A stretch of 64,000 nt of DNA from Liopterus haemorrhoidalis (Eukaryota; Arthropoda; Insecta; Coleoptera; Dytiscidae), in NCBI GenBank assembly GCA_963971575.1, contig OZ020611.1:55895381-55959380 (forward strand), written 5' to 3'. Shown here one piece after another: positions 19,593 to 30,942 of the stretch. Every line of letters starts with the position of its first letter. Position 1 is the stretch's first letter. Position numbers and translations under genes: made by a program. The notes under the pieces were generated by a model that saw only the letters and a program-made list of their open reading frames with translations, was not told the DNA's origin and made no database searches.

Positions 19593-22366
19593 ATAAAATA
19601 TCTAAAGAAATAAAAAATAGCTTAAAAATTGCTCACATTAATGTTCAGGCAATATCAAATAAAATGTCCATTTTAGAGCAATTAATAACCAATAAAAATA
19701 TAGATATACTTTGCATATCTGAACACTGGCTTACGAAGAATAATTATAATTTATATAATATACAGGGCTTTGATATGGCAAGTTGTTTTTTTAGAACCAA
19801 TGTGGAACACGGAGGCTCATGCATTTATGTAAACAGAAAAAAGGAGGCAACAAGCATATCTGAGGTGGTTAGTATGTCTCAAGAATTGCATTGTGATATA
19901 TCAGCATGCTATCTGAAAAAGGAAAAACTGGTAGTACTTGCAGTGTACCGTTCATCAAAAGGTTCCATTGATGTTTTCTTCGATATTATAGAAAATGTAT
20001 TAACTTTTATTTTCAATAAATTCAATAATGATATAAAAATAATCCTTTCGGGAGATGTAAATATTGAATTATTAATAAAATCAGGTAACCAACAGGCCTT
20101 CCTAAATCTATTGGCAAGCTTTGGCTTACATCAGACAATCTTCGAACCAACAAGAATATCAAAAACATGTGAATCATGCATAGATAATATATTCTCAAAC
20201 TGCGATTACTTCAATCAGACGACCTGGGAAGAACACGTCGCAGATCACAGAGCGCAACTAATTATGATACCGGTAGAAAATTGTCTCCAAGAAAATGAAA
20301 ATAACACAACAACCCAAAGAAATTATAGTACTTATAACCGGCACCAATTCTACAACAACATACTGCAAGAAGAATGGAAAACAATATTAGAAGAGACAGA
20401 TCCAAATAAGAAATTTAATGATTTCTTAAATACTTTCTTATTTCACTTTGAAAAAGCTTTTCCAAACAGAAAACTAAATGTCACTAACAAACGCAACATA
20501 GTACAGAATAATGTTACATTTCAAATGAAAGAGACTTTAAATCTGATCTATGAAGCATTCGTACAAACAAAAAATGATAGGATATTTGAAATATATCAGC
20601 AATATAAAAAGAGATATACTAACCACTGTGAAGAAGAAAGGCGACAAACTAAATTGGAGTCGATAAACAATGCAGAAAACCAACAGAAAAAAATATGGGC
20701 CATTATAAATCAAGAAACATGTCGCCAGAAACGGAATAAGCCCACAGATATGCCGGATTGTGAAGAATTCAGTGACTTTTTTCCAAACATAATTGAACAG
20801 CTACTGGCAAATATACCTGCTACTAATACTGACCCTATGGAAAATATGGAGATCAATACTGAGTTTACATCCATGTTCATGGAACCTACCACAGAAGAAG
20901 AAGTAATTCTGCACATCAATCGATTAAAAAGCAAAAAAACAACAGACATCTACGGTCTCAGTACCATCACAATTAAATTGGTAGCAGATATTATAGCTTT
21001 GCCCCTTACAGATATAATAAACTCATGTATTGAGATGGGAGTCTTTCCAGAAAAATTGAAAGCAGGAAAAATAGTTCCAATATATAAAAAAGGAGACTCT
21101 AAAAATCCAACGAATTACAGGCCAATAACGCTACTTCCTGTCTTTTCAAAGGTTATTGAATCTATAATTGCAGACAGAATATGTAACTATATTGAGAAAA
21201 AAGACATTTTCTACGAACATCAATATGGATTCCGTAAAAACAAAGGTACGAAGGATGCAATATTCAACTTAGTACAATATATATCAAGCGCATTTGAAAA
21301 TCATGGAGACTGTAGTTTATTATTATGCGATTTGAGTAAAGCATTCGACTGTATGTCACACGCCTTACTTTTAGAGAAGTTAAATCACTATGGTCTTCGA
21401 GGACAACCTAGTCAATTGATCACTTCATATCTACAGAACAGGCAACAAACTGTGGAATGTGGTGGACAATGTAGTGCAATAAAGATATCAAATAGAGGTA
21501 TTCCACAAGGCTCAATACTGGGACCATTATTCTTTATATTGTACATGAATGACTTTTCTAATAACTTGCATAACTGCCATGTGATACAATACGCAGATGA
21601 TACTTCAATAGCAACAAGATACGATACCGAAGATCTTATGACAACATCCAAAGAGTGGTTCAATGCAAATGAATTATGTTTAAATGAAGATAAAACAATG
21701 CTACTGCGTTTCTTCACTTCTAGAAGGATAGAAGCCGAATCTGAAAGAGCACGGTTCCTAGGAGTTACACTTGACTCGCGCCTTACTTGGCTACCACATA
21801 TAGAACAGCTATCTCAGCGACTATCAACAGCAATCTTTGCCATTAGGCGCATATCAAAATGCGTAAGTGCAGAAGCTGGGAGAGTAGCTTATTTTGCTCT
21901 GTTTCATTCACTCATCTCATATGCACTGATTGCGTGGGGAAATTCGGCTCACACACCCAAGATATTTATATTGCAAAAAAAAGCCATACGAGCGATAGAA
22001 GGAGTTAACAGTCATACACACTGCAAGCCTCTATTCATAAAAAATAGAATTCTCACCCTACCCAGTATCTACATTCTACAACATGTGCTGCAAGTTCATG
22101 AACATTTTGGTGATACTCGTAAGGTCTCGCAGGTGCACAACTATGGAACCAGGACCAGAGAGCAAATACGGATACCATTTACAAGACTGAAAACAACAGC
22201 TACACTACATACAGGGTATAGACTGTATAATAAAATACCAGTACAACTAAGAAAATTATCAAGAAATCAATTAAGAACCAGATTGAAATCATTCTTAGTA
22301 GAAAAGGCACTATACACCATTGAAGAATTTACTAATTGTAATTTAACAGTTATTCCCTGTATTTAG
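19580..22366 (+). CDS. Non-LTR ORF2: APE-type endonuclease and reverse transcriptase
   Basis: The frame is open from 19580; the first ATG is 19664 (900 aa from there). Endonuclease motifs: KIAHINVQ (catalytic Asn, upstream of that ATG), ILCISEHWL (Glu), LAVYRSSKG, ILSGDVNIEL, CIDNIFSN and ADHRAQL. RT motifs: NYRPITLLPVFSKVIE, HQYGFRKNKGTKDAIF, LLCDLSKAFDCMSH, RGIPQGSILGPLFFILYMND and QYADDTS (catalytic YADD), then thumb and C-terminal region. No internal stop. Since the conserved Asn precedes the first ATG, the protein is more likely made by frameshift from ORF1 or by non-AUG reinitiation than from 19664. It nicks target DNA and primes reverse transcription there. Confidence 0.92.
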   Translation, partial: KFFINKISKEIKNSLKIAHINVQAISNKMSILEQLITNKNIDILCISEHWLTKNNYNLYNIQGFDMASCFFRTNVEHGGSCIYVNRKKEATSISEVVSMSQELHCDISACYLKKEKLVVLAVYRSSKGSIDVFFDIIENVLTFIFNKFNNDIKIILSGDVNIELLIKSGNQQAFLNLLASFGLHQTIFEPTRISKTCESCIDNIFSNCDYFNQTTWEEHVADHRAQLIMIPVENCLQENENNTTTQRNYSTYNRHQFYNNILQEEWKTILEETDPNKKFNDFLNTFLFHFEKAFPNRKLNVTNKRNIVQNNVTFQMKETLNLIYEAFVQTKNDRIFEIYQQYKKRYTNHCEEERRQTKLESINNAENQQKKIWAIINQETCRQKRNKPTDMPDCEEFSDFFPNIIEQLLANIPATNTDPMENMEINTEFTSMFMEPTTEEEVILHINRLKSKKTTDIYGLSTITIKLVADIIALPLTDIINSCIEMGVFPEKLKAGKIVPIYKKGDSKNPTNYRPITLLPVFSKVIESIIADRICNYIEKKDIFYEHQYGFRKNKGTKDAIFNLVQYISSAFENHGDCSLLLCDLSKAFDCMSHALLLEKLNHYGLRGQPSQLITSYLQNRQQTVECGGQCSAIKISNRGIPQGSILGPLFFILYMNDFSNNLHNCHVIQYADDTSIATRYDTEDLMTTSKEWFNANELCLNEDKTMLLRFFTSRRIEAESERARFLGVTLDSRLTWLPHIEQLSQRLSTAIFAIRRISKCVSAEAGRVAYFALFHSLISYALIAWGNSAHTPKIFILQKKAIRAIEGVNSHTHCKPLFIKNRILTLPSIYILQHVLQVHEHFGDTRKVSQVHNYGTRTREQIRIPFTRLKTTATLHTGYRLYNKIPVQLRKLSRNQLRTRLKSFLVEKALYTIEEFTNCNLTVIPCI
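19583..19589 (+). promoter_or_regulatory. Candidate -1 ribosomal frameshift site (U UUU UUA)
   Basis: In ORF1 frame the sequence reads AAT TTT TTA TAA (19581-19592), so T TTT TTA is an X XXY YYZ heptamer in the correct phase, one codon before the ORF1 stop. A -1 slip continues at ATA 19589 into the ORF2 frame (INKISKEIKNSLKIAHINVQ), which is open from 19580. No ATG lies in ORF2 frame before 19664. No strong downstream stem is obvious in the AT-rich sequence, which is the main weakness. Confidence 0.55.
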
Positions 22367-22538
22367 TATATACATACATATGTATGTATATATATATATA
22401 TAGATATATTTTTTTTTCTTGTATGACATGAATGTAAGGCTAATGCTAAATTCCAATAAACATTATTATTATTATTATCTTGGCCAAATCACTAGGCGTT
22501 TACGAAAACTCTACTGGTGGATATGGTACATCGGCCAA

Positions 22539-22703
22539 TCTTTACTGTACCCCACTGAACATAAACTTATGTGCTGCCTCTATACAGAAGGCTTAAATAA
22601 TCCTTAAAAAGGTTAGGTTAGGCTAGGCTTTAGCTAGAATACTAGTTATGTTAGAATAGTTTAGCTAGAATAAGGTTATGTTGAGTGGGGTATAGTAAAT
22701 CTT
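22539..22703. repeat. Imperfect inverted repeat around a small spacer
   Basis: AATCTTTACTGTACCCCACT (22539-22558) and AGTGGGGTATAGTAAATCTT (22684-22703) are reverse complements with two mismatches. It may be part of an unidentified MITE. Confidence 0.5.
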
Positions 22704-23643
22704 CTTATGTATGTAAATATAATTTGTATGGAGACTATCCTCTTTTTCAAGTCGCTGTATGTATGTTATTTTAAATATAATGGATTTACATATTTCCTAA
22801 TTTCCTTTTTATAATTAATATCATTCAGGTACATTCAATCCGCAGTTGTATAGTTTCTAGTTACAATATAAAACAAATTTAATCACTTAAAGGCCTTTAC
22901 CCGCGGACCAGAGTTTAAGAATCACTGATTACAAATTCATTGCAAAAATGTATAAAAATAAATCAGTTAAAGAGTTAAATGTTCTAAATTTCCATGCATA
23001 TCTTGTAGACCAGGTTATCGTAGGTAAAATTATATTCTACTGATATATCAGATTTAAAAATATCAGTTATTATGTAAGGCGTTTTAATTAAATGTCTTTA
23101 ATATTCGAGATATTTATTTCGAATTATTATTGGCGTATTTATTCTTGGCCTCTTAAAGTATTTAAATATAAATTAGTGTATAATAAAAACAGATTTTAAT
23201 TTGTAGTGCGCGCTATTTTGCATGCATTACGACAATATTACAAAAAAAAGTGGAAAAACATTTCACTTTTATCTAGTGGTAACATTGTAGAGGCAAAATC
23301 TGTAGAACTAAAATTTATTATTTGAAGGTAATCGTTAAAAATATAGTAGTACTACTGTAGGAAATGGAATGATATTATATGTGTTATAAGAGTACTATTT
23401 TGGAATTTTATGGAACTAAAATTATAATTAAATCAATAATTTCATCATTTTTATCGTGTAATAGGGATAACTTCTAGTAACTAGTAACTTCTCATTACAG
23501 TTGGTAAAAATTCAGTGTTCCCAACTTAATTTTTTTTTTTTTTGTAGCACTCTTGACCCAAGCCCGCGCAAGCGTACTTAAAATTTAGCGGTGTGGTTAA
23601 ATTATAGGTTATTTAAAACAAAATAGTATTCTTTTGTTTCAAA
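22704..23643. other. Intergenic sequence upstream of mtSSB
   Basis: No repeat or second gene recognised. The mtSSB promoter should lie in the last few hundred bases; no TATA box is evident at the expected distance. CAAGCCCGCGCAAGCG (about 23560) is the only GC-rich patch. Confidence 0.4.
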
Positions 23644-24286
23644 ATGTTAACAAGAAAGGTACATATATATTTGATTATATAAAAAAATACTATTGTTTTA
23701 AATGTTCTTGTTTTTCAGTTAGTCAACGTATCAAGAAATTTCATCAGATATGGAAATGTTAGAAATTTAGCTACCCCTACAGAACCAATGCGGTTAGAAA
23801 AAAGTAAGATTAAAATTTTATATTTTTAGATTATGATTATATTAACAGATCTATATTTGCATATTTTTAACATTTAACTTTAATCACTGCCTGAAAACTG
23901 AAAATTTGAGTAATTAAGTCTAAAAAATGTTTTTTTCTTTTACAGCAATTAATAATGTTACCTTACTAGGAAGAGTTGGTGCTGATCCCCAAAAACGAGG
24001 AAACAATGAACATCCTGTAGTTGTATTTTCATTAGCGACACATTCAAATTATAGGTATGAAACAGGAGAATTCATGCAGCGAACAGAATGGCATCGTATT
24101 TCTGTTTTTAAACCAGGTTTAAGAGATTCTGTACTTAATTATATGAAAAAAGGCCAAAGAGTACATGTTTCTGGTAGGTTAACGTACGGAGAAATTAAAA
24201 ATGAGGATGGGTCACCGCGACCCACAGCGTCTATTATTGCAGATGATGTTATATTTTTCTACAGTTCGGAAGCTGCTAAATCATAG
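23644..24286 (+). CDS. mtSSB: Mitochondrial single-stranded DNA-binding protein (mtSSB), 3 exons
   Basis: Exons 23644-23658, 23719-23803 and 23946-24286; introns of 60 and 142 bp with GT..AG ends, phases 0 and 1. The product is 146 aa, close to the ~148 aa of animal SSBP1. Residues 1-33 (MLTRKLVNVSRNFIRYGNVR...) are basic and free of acidic residues in the first 25, as in a mitochondrial presequence. The OB fold follows, with INNVTLLGRVGADPQKRGNN, VVVFSLATHSNYRYE, RTEWHRISVFKPGLRDSVLN, KKGQRVHVSGRLTYGEIKN and IIADDVIFF. It coats single-stranded mtDNA and supports the replisome (pol gamma, Twinkle) in the matrix. All conserved aromatic and basic DNA-contact segments are present and no defects are seen. 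The 5-codon first exon is inferred from splice sites and the presequence it supplies. Confidence 0.95.
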
Positions 24287-24480
24287 AAATTTAGGAATAT
24301 AATCTCTTTTATTTGTTGATTTATGTAGTTTTGGATCTGATCAAGATGTACAGCTAACTATTAATGTATAATTATATAGCAGAAGAAAGTATGGGAATTG
24401 GTAGTTCATTTAGAAAATGGTACAGAGGGTCATCATAACCAGAAACTAAATTTTTTTAGCGTAAATCTATTGCTTATATA

Positions 24481-24965
24481 TCAATCACCTGGCATAATTC
24501 TACTCCGAACTGTTCTGAAATTATTACACTGGGAACACCATCTAGTCAGATTTTGACGACGAATTTGTAAAATTGCTTCAAATGTGAAGACATTCATTCT
24601 AAAATATGATTTGAATGTTGCATTTGAGAACTGAGGAATAGTCAACTCTACATAATTTTTAATGTTTGGAATATGATCATTACACATGCTAAAAGACAAT
24701 TTTAATTATAAATAATAAGACTGTATCTTTTAAGTATCTTTATATTATTTTTAATTATTTGACTTAAAATAGCCAATACTTACTACTGAATTATATAATA
24801 TAAAATACTACCATCCAATTTTTCTACATCGTAGTCTTTTCTAAGTCGATAGCAAATAGTATGACAGTTTCAAACGACAAACGATTCTTGATCGGTTTTT
24901 TGCACGGAAGTAGTTCTGGCTAAACTTTCGTAACTCGGTTGAAAGCAATAAAACGTACTTTTTGG
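24481..24965 (-). pseudogene. Harbinger-like transposase remnant, copy 2 (empty MITE site)
   Basis: Minus-strand open frame 24699-24481 encodes MSFSMCNDHIPNIKNYVELT and IPQFSNATFKSYFRMN then FEAILQIRR. Further 5' sequence to 24965 is paralogous to 1990-2350 and includes the CAATAAAACGTACTT end. About 80 bp containing the start codon of the other copy is missing (AACGACAAACGA junction near 24880), and the catalytic part is absent. The site occupied by the MITE in copy 1 is empty here. Confidence 0.55.
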
Positions 24966-24969
24966 TTGG

Positions 24970-26384
24970 TACTTCAGGGAAAGAGGGAAGGTAGTTCTAG
25001 CATAGTTTGGGAGCATGGAGTACTTTAACTTGGAACACTAACGAACTGTTCGGAGTAAATCCAGGTTATCTTTATAGCAACCTAGAAAGCGCCTATTTAG
25101 TAGTCGTAGAAAAAATATCTTGTGTTATTGACATGTGAACTATTGCCACAGTAGATACCGATTATGATGGAAGTCGTATCAGTTAAGTATTTAAGTAATA
25201 TAAGAATATAATGCGAAATTCGGTGTACTTGTTCTTACGGTCTTTTTTTTTTCACTTGTCAATGCGGCATTTCTTAAAGTGGCTTTCCCGAAAATGTTAG
25301 TGGTGCCGCGAAACAAGATGTCCTTTAATAACAGATAAGATTATTTAAAATTTAATAAGAAATTATTTTGAACCAAAGGTTTTAACCGGCGTAAAATATG
25401 GTTTAGTTTTAGTTCTTAATCTCTCCAGTTCGGATTTTTGTTCGAGTTCAAAAATTATAAATTTGAACCAGGTCATCCTGCGGTTCGTTTTGATTTTATG
25501 CCGTTCGTTTTTATTTTTCAAAAACGAAAAATATTAATTAGAAATTTACATAAAATATATTAACAAAGCAGGCGTTTAAAATCTAGTGTTGTCTCCATTA
25601 TATGAATTTGAAAGAAAATGTTACTTTAACACCCTAAGGACTGCAACTCGGCACATTTACAGCAACTCTCTGTGACTAGAAAACTCTGTTACTGATTGTA
25701 CTGGAAAGGAAGGGAAAATGTGCAGTTAAAATTTAAATAATGTATAGGGTAGATCGTAAACATTCGGTTTGGTTTGAATTTCTGTTAATATGAAAACTAA
25801 AACACGGTTCAGCATTCCGGAAACCCTTGTTTTGAACATTTGCTAAAATGAAGAAATTATATGTCGCAAAATTTTTTTGTTGTTTTAATGTCTTATGAAA
25901 AAGGAGGAGGTTGTCATTAAAATGTAATAATAATACAACACGAGTATAAACGAATCGATGCAAAACAAGATAATTCTGTAGAAATATTATGTAATGCAAT
26001 GCAGGTTTCATTAAGCGCCAGAAAAAAAAAAAAAAATTACACAAGTTATATTCTGAATTTCTAGTCTATTGTCCTTAACAGATTTTCTGAATTTCTAATC
26101 CCTTACGTAAGTGATTTTCTTCTAAACTCATCCCACATCATTTTTCTACCTTTTTCAGTTGACGGCATACCGGATAGAGTACTTATAGTATCAAGTAATT
26201 TATTATAAATTTAAATAAATTATTAAAGCAAAATTCTGTAACCATATTATAATATTTCACATGTTATAATATCAAAATTAGAAATAGATAATTTGTATTT
26301 TTACGCGACTTACTGTGGCCTCAAGCGCTAATACTTTTGTACAGCATTTGACCGCCTGCCAAATAATTTGTGTAAAAATATTTA
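24970..26384. other. No recognised gene or repeat
   Basis: Mixed AT-rich sequence with short chance frames. A 15-base A run at 26021-26035 and no element borders. Confidence 0.45.
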
Positions 26385-26386
26385 TA

Positions 26387-27680
26387 AAGGGTCTTTCAAT
26401 AAGGACGCTTGATTTTAAAATGTAAATAAAACAAGTTGTGTGTGAGATATCCACCCAATATGTTTATTTTTTTTTTATTCATTTGAAAGTATATTTTGTG
26501 GCATTAAGTGTGGAATATAACGTCGTTCAAATGTCCTCCGCGGCTTTGCTTTGTGGCACGTATTGGGGAGGTCCAATTTTCAATGACTGTCGCATAAAGC
26601 TGGCTGAATTTGCTGGATGGCGTTTGTTATGTTGACTTTGAGGGCGTCAATTGTTTGCGGTTTATTCGCATAGACCTGCGATTTGAGATAGCTCCAAAGG
26701 AAGAAGTCTAAAGGCGTTAAATCGCACGTGGCCAGTACACGTCGCCGCCGCGCGAGATAACCATGCCCTTAAATCGCTCGTGCAGAATGTCCATCGTGGT
26801 ATGTACTGTGTGGCACGTAGCGCCGTCCTGTTGGAACCACATGTTATCGGTATTCATATCATCCAGTTTAGGCCACAAGAATTTGCTTATCATCGATCTG
26901 TAGCGCTCGCCGTTGCCGGTTATGGCAATGCCAGTTTCGTTTTGGAAGAAGTACGGACCGATAATTCCACCAGACCAAAATCTGTACTAAATAGTGACTT
27001 TCTCGGAATGCATTTGGTGCTGGTGTATCTCGTGTGTATTGGTATCGCCAATTTTGCTTGTTTACATATCCATTCATGCAAAAATGGGCCTCGTCACTAA
27101 AGATGATTTTTTTGGCGATATTTGGGTCAACCTCCAACTGCTCCAGAGCCCAATCAGCGAATACACGGCGTTGTCCATGGTCGTTATATACCTTAAGTTC
27201 CTGGGTTAGTTGGATTTTATACGGGTGCAGAACCTAGTCCCGACGCAAAATTCGCCAAGTTGAAGTCACAGAAAGGCCAAGTTCTTGTGAACGAGGAGAA
27301 ATTGACTATCTTGGGTTTTCCCATACACTCTCACGCACAGCAGCGATGTTTTCAGCAAATCTTGCGTTTCGGTGACGTACTGGTGTTGCCTGATTATTTA
27401 CCGAACCGGTTGACTCGAATTTGGACACTAAACGTCGAATAGTCGACTCGGCAGGACGGTTGTGGCGAGGATAAAAGTCACTTATTGCGCGGAACGTTTC
27501 TCGAACGGAGCAGTGACTTTGATAATAAAATTTGATGATTTGTACACGTTGTTCAACGTTATAACCTTCTATAGTGATTTGCCATACACTACTAAATTGA
27601 CAACAAATTTGACCGATTCACTTTAACAACATGGCTGCTATAACCTAACCAATTTCGAGCGTCCCTATTGAAAGACCCTT
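26387..27680 (-). mobile_element. rosa-like (DD41D) Tc1/mariner-superfamily element
   Basis: 1294 bp with termini AAGGGTCTTTCAATAAGGAC and the complement of AAGGGTCTTTCAATAGGGAC, flanked by TA (26385-26386, 27681-27682). It encodes a degenerate transposase on the minus strand. Confidence 0.85.
26440..27575 (-). pseudogene. Degenerate Tc3/rosa-like transposase
   Basis: Reading the minus strand in changing frames gives an HTH-like N-terminus (EQRVQIIKFYYQSHCSVRET, then RPAESTIRRLVSKFESTGSV), a first catalytic region AKKIIFSDEAHFCMNGYVNK, a second FQQDGATCHT and a third LTPLDFFLWSYLKSQVY. About 41 residues separate the second and third Asp by my count, matching the DD41D (rosa) group rather than DD34D mariner. 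In-frame stops (SVWENPR*, RRD*, and after PRAI) and a frameshift near 26975 inactivate it. Confidence 0.75.
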
Positions 27681-27689
27681 TACTATAAA

Positions 27690-28493
27690 TTGTAGGTGCC
27701 TTTCTGTGTACGTTAAAAAAAAATCACGTAATACCTACCATGTTACTCCTGAATTGACACAGATTAAAAATATGGTCACGAAACCTGGAAACAGGAGACC
27801 TAGGCTAATCTCGAACTGTCGCGCCAATTATGATGATTTAACTAACTTATTTTTCGTGCTTCTGATAAATTTGGACCTCAAAAGCGAAGGTCTGATCCAG
27901 TGAAATTGCTACAATTCCCGAAAAGGGATAAAAAAATACGATTTATGGATTAGTAAGAAACACTAGTAAATAAGAACATATTTTCTTCTGCTATGTAATA
28001 GAACTTTTATATGTAAACTTTATAGATATATTGATGTTTATCATGTTATTTAAATATATCAAGAGACATATTTTTGTTAAGACATTTTGTTAGCATTTAT
28101 TAAAACAATAATATTTCTTATGAACTGTATTTTATTTGTTTTTAACAATTAACATAAATTATTTATAAATTATTTTTTCAGTGATAATACAAATTGACTT
28201 CATACTGATTTAGATGAACAAAAATAGGTAGGCCCAAATAGTGCTAGCAATGATTCCCGTGATATTTCATAATTCAACAGCGCATTTTTTATTGCAATTA
28301 AACAATACATATAACATATGAAAATCTGTAAAAGAAACTCGCATAATTAAATTATGGCTTCCATTAAGCGCTATTAAACCCGGACTAAATGTGGTTCTTC
28401 CTATATTTGTAAATTATATGTAACACTGAACACTGGGTTGGCCAAATTATTATACTCAAGTAATGTTTTATGGATTTATTTATTTTATTTTTC
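27690..28493. other. No recognised gene or repeat
   Basis: AT-rich, no exon with plausible splice sites recognised. Confidence 0.4.
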
Positions 28494-28501
28494 CTATATA
28501 C

Positions 28502-28715
28502 CAGCGTTTCCCAAACTGTGCGCCGCGAAGACCCACGACCTATTTTTTTGTTGTCATCATTTTTTTTAGGTCATTACTTGTATTTCCATATTTTCTCCTG
28601 TCGAATAAAATAAAACGAAAAATTGAAAAATGATACCAATGTAGTGAATTGGGGGTCGCGGAAAGATTTTAATACACTAAGGGCGCTGGGAACCGAAAAA
28701 GTTTGGAAACTACTG
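28502..28715. mobile_element. hAT MITE with perfect 8-bp duplication
   Basis: 214 bp, CAGCGTTTCCCAAACT at the left and AGTTTGGAAACTACTG at the right, flanked by CTATATAC on both sides (28494-28501, 28716-28723). Confidence 0.92.
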
Positions 28716-28723
28716 CTATATAC

Positions 28724-29118
28724 CAATGGTAGCCAAATTTCATGATCAAAAGAGCCGTATACAAATAAATACGAATCCTCGAGAGCAGCAATTTAAAGTA
28801 TTTTAGAAAATTTGGTTTGTAATTGTGAAACGTGATTTTTCAGATATATTGGACCCTCGAACTGTTTAATGTTCAAACTACTTGAATCTTGTGGAAAATC
28901 CGGTTTTGTAACAACAAATACTCGAAAATCAAACAAAGAATAACGTAGATTTCAGGTGAAAAAAAAGGATGAAAAAAAACAGCTTATTATTTGACATTGG
29001 CTTAATATTCTACCGCTGATTTTTTTTTTTTTATTGGAAAGTTACACATCTCGCCTGTTTAAAGAAATGATTGTATGCTCTAAAAAATATCAAAGATCTT
29101 TTTTTTAAATTAATTTTG
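28724..29118. other. No recognised gene
   Basis: AT-rich spacer between the hAT MITE and a mariner remnant. Confidence 0.4.
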
Positions 29119-29701
29119 TTAAAAATGGAATGGTCGGAAATTCACACTATTATGAAGTATGAGTTCTTACGTGGAACTACGGCATCAATAGTGCGGCATC
29201 AAACATTAATAGTGTATTTGGCTCTAGTTTTACTACGCAACAGACACTATCAAATTGGTTCGCCAAATTTCGTACAGGTAACTTAAAAACCAAACAAAAC
29301 AAAAAAACTGGCTCATCGATCACAGCAGAAATATACTGCAACCAATTGGACGAAATGATGAAAAACAGCCTAGATTGGTCAACAGATCGACTCCTATCTT
29401 ATTGCATGATAACGCTAGACCACACACTGCACAAATGACTTGCAAAACTACAGGAATTGGAATTGGAACTTCTCCATCATCCTCCATACTCACCAAACCT
29501 AGCCCCCACTGACTACCATTTCTTCCGCAATTTGGACAACTTTTTAATAGGAAAACAGTTTAATTCCGACAATGCTGTAAAACTGGCCTTCCAGGAATTC
29601 ATCGACTCTCGTCCGCTAGAGATTTATACCACCGGCCTGAACAACCTGCCGCTTAAATGGCAAACGTGTATAGACAATATGGGTGCATACTTTGATGAAT
29701 A
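29119..29701 (+). pseudogene. Internally deleted mariner transposase (mariner C)
   Basis: The N-terminal HTH part (MEWSEIHTIMKYEFLRGTTA, then after a frame change INSVFGSSFTTQQTLSNWFA and KFRTGN) is followed almost directly by ITAEIYCNQLDEMMKN, LLHDNARPHTAQMT (second Asp, in a shifted frame) and the C-terminal frame 29457-29701 with YSPNLAPTDYHFF (third Asp) and LPLKWQTCIDNMGAYF. Roughly 130 residues, including the first catalytic Asp, are missing. Termini were not identified. Confidence 0.8.
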
Positions 29702-30942
29702 AAATAATACCTTATATTTGTAAGTTATCAAGCAACTTTGCCTTTTTTCTCTACAAATTTCATCCTTGACGACCTAATATAATATCCCTCCTACATAGGG
29801 CACTACAAAAGTGTTGAGATACGGTTGTTTAAATAAACAAAGCAAGTTTATTCTTGCATCATTAAATAGACCATTCAAAACATAATAGATACATTGATAA
29901 ATAAATTTTATGTAGTCTTATCAAAATGCTCGAGGAGACGCGACGATATCATCGTTCAATAATTTTGTACAATTTCAAACGTTTGTTTGCGGAAGAGTGT
30001 ATCTCCAAAATGTTTACGATTTTTTATGAGAATTTTCCAAGTCGGAGCAGTGTTTCGTTGGTATAAACAATTTCAAGAAGAAATTTTTAACCTAGATGAT
30101 GATCATCGTCCAGGAAGGCCCCATGAAACATTTACTCCTATAAATAATGCTGCGGTTAAAATACTGCTCCATGAAAATAGGCAGAGGAGTTTTTGCAAAT
30201 TAATGCACCAGCTATCCGTTTAATTCCTCGCGACCATCTGGAAGTTAGGAAAGTTTACATGCTAATGGGTACCCCACAACCTGACTGATACACAAACAGT
30301 AATAAGAATTGAATGGTGTCGTAAATGTTGAACAAATTTTGAAATGGGACACTCGAAATACGTGAATTCCATTGTGACAGGGGACGAAACATGGCTTTAT
30401 TATTATGTGCCATCAAAATCAATAAACCAAATATGGCTCTTTGAAGACGAAGATACTCCAACCGCGGTAAAACAAACAAGATCTGTGAAAAAGAAAATGA
30501 TTGTCGTATTCTTCGGTAAGTGAGGGATTATTACTAGGACTGTTCTAGAAGAGCAAAAAACAGTACGGCCAAGTGGTACATTGAGTTTTGTTTGCCTCAG
30601 ATGATTCAGTCTCTTCAAAACTTACGGCCACATTCACTCCTTGACACTTGGCGATTGCATGAAGATAATGAACCCACGCATCGATCTCAACTCACTAAAG
30701 AATTTTTGAATAATTCTGGATTACAAGTGTTAGAACATCCTACTAATAATAGTCCAGATCCTTGTTATTTTGAACTCTTCTCTTTCATCAAGAATAAGCT
30801 TAGGCCGCCATTTTAAGAGCGATGATGAGTTTCTAGCAGTCTGGGACCAAACCTGTGCAAGAGTACCAACTGAAAAGTGGGAAAACATTTTTAACACATG
30901 GGTTATACGTATGAGGAAGTGTATTGAACGTGATGGGAAGTA

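Larger units (their letters stand above)
18576..22482 (+). mobile_element. Near-intact non-LTR retrotransposon (CR1/Jockey-like)
   Basis: Two complete open frames followed by a short AT-rich 3' UTR with AATAAA and a tail of ATT repeats ending about 22480. ORF1 plus an endonuclease-RT ORF2 without RNase H is the arrangement of the CR1/Jockey group; the precise clade is uncertain. It is the youngest-looking retroelement here. The element extends upstream by an unknown 5' UTR. Confidence 0.88.

Noticed and set aside
19664..22366. ATG at 19664 as the true ORF2 start
   Set aside because: It lies after the conserved HINVQ motif with the endonuclease Asn, so starting there would remove a catalytic residue.
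23927..24286. Single-exon mtSSB starting MFFSFTAINN at 23927
   Set aside because: The first residues translate the intron's polypyrimidine tract and acceptor (TTTTACAG); the two upstream exons supply a presequence and fit in phase.
26780..27442. Plus-strand frames of 60-106 codons
   Set aside because: They are antisense shadows of the rosa-like transposase on the minus strand.
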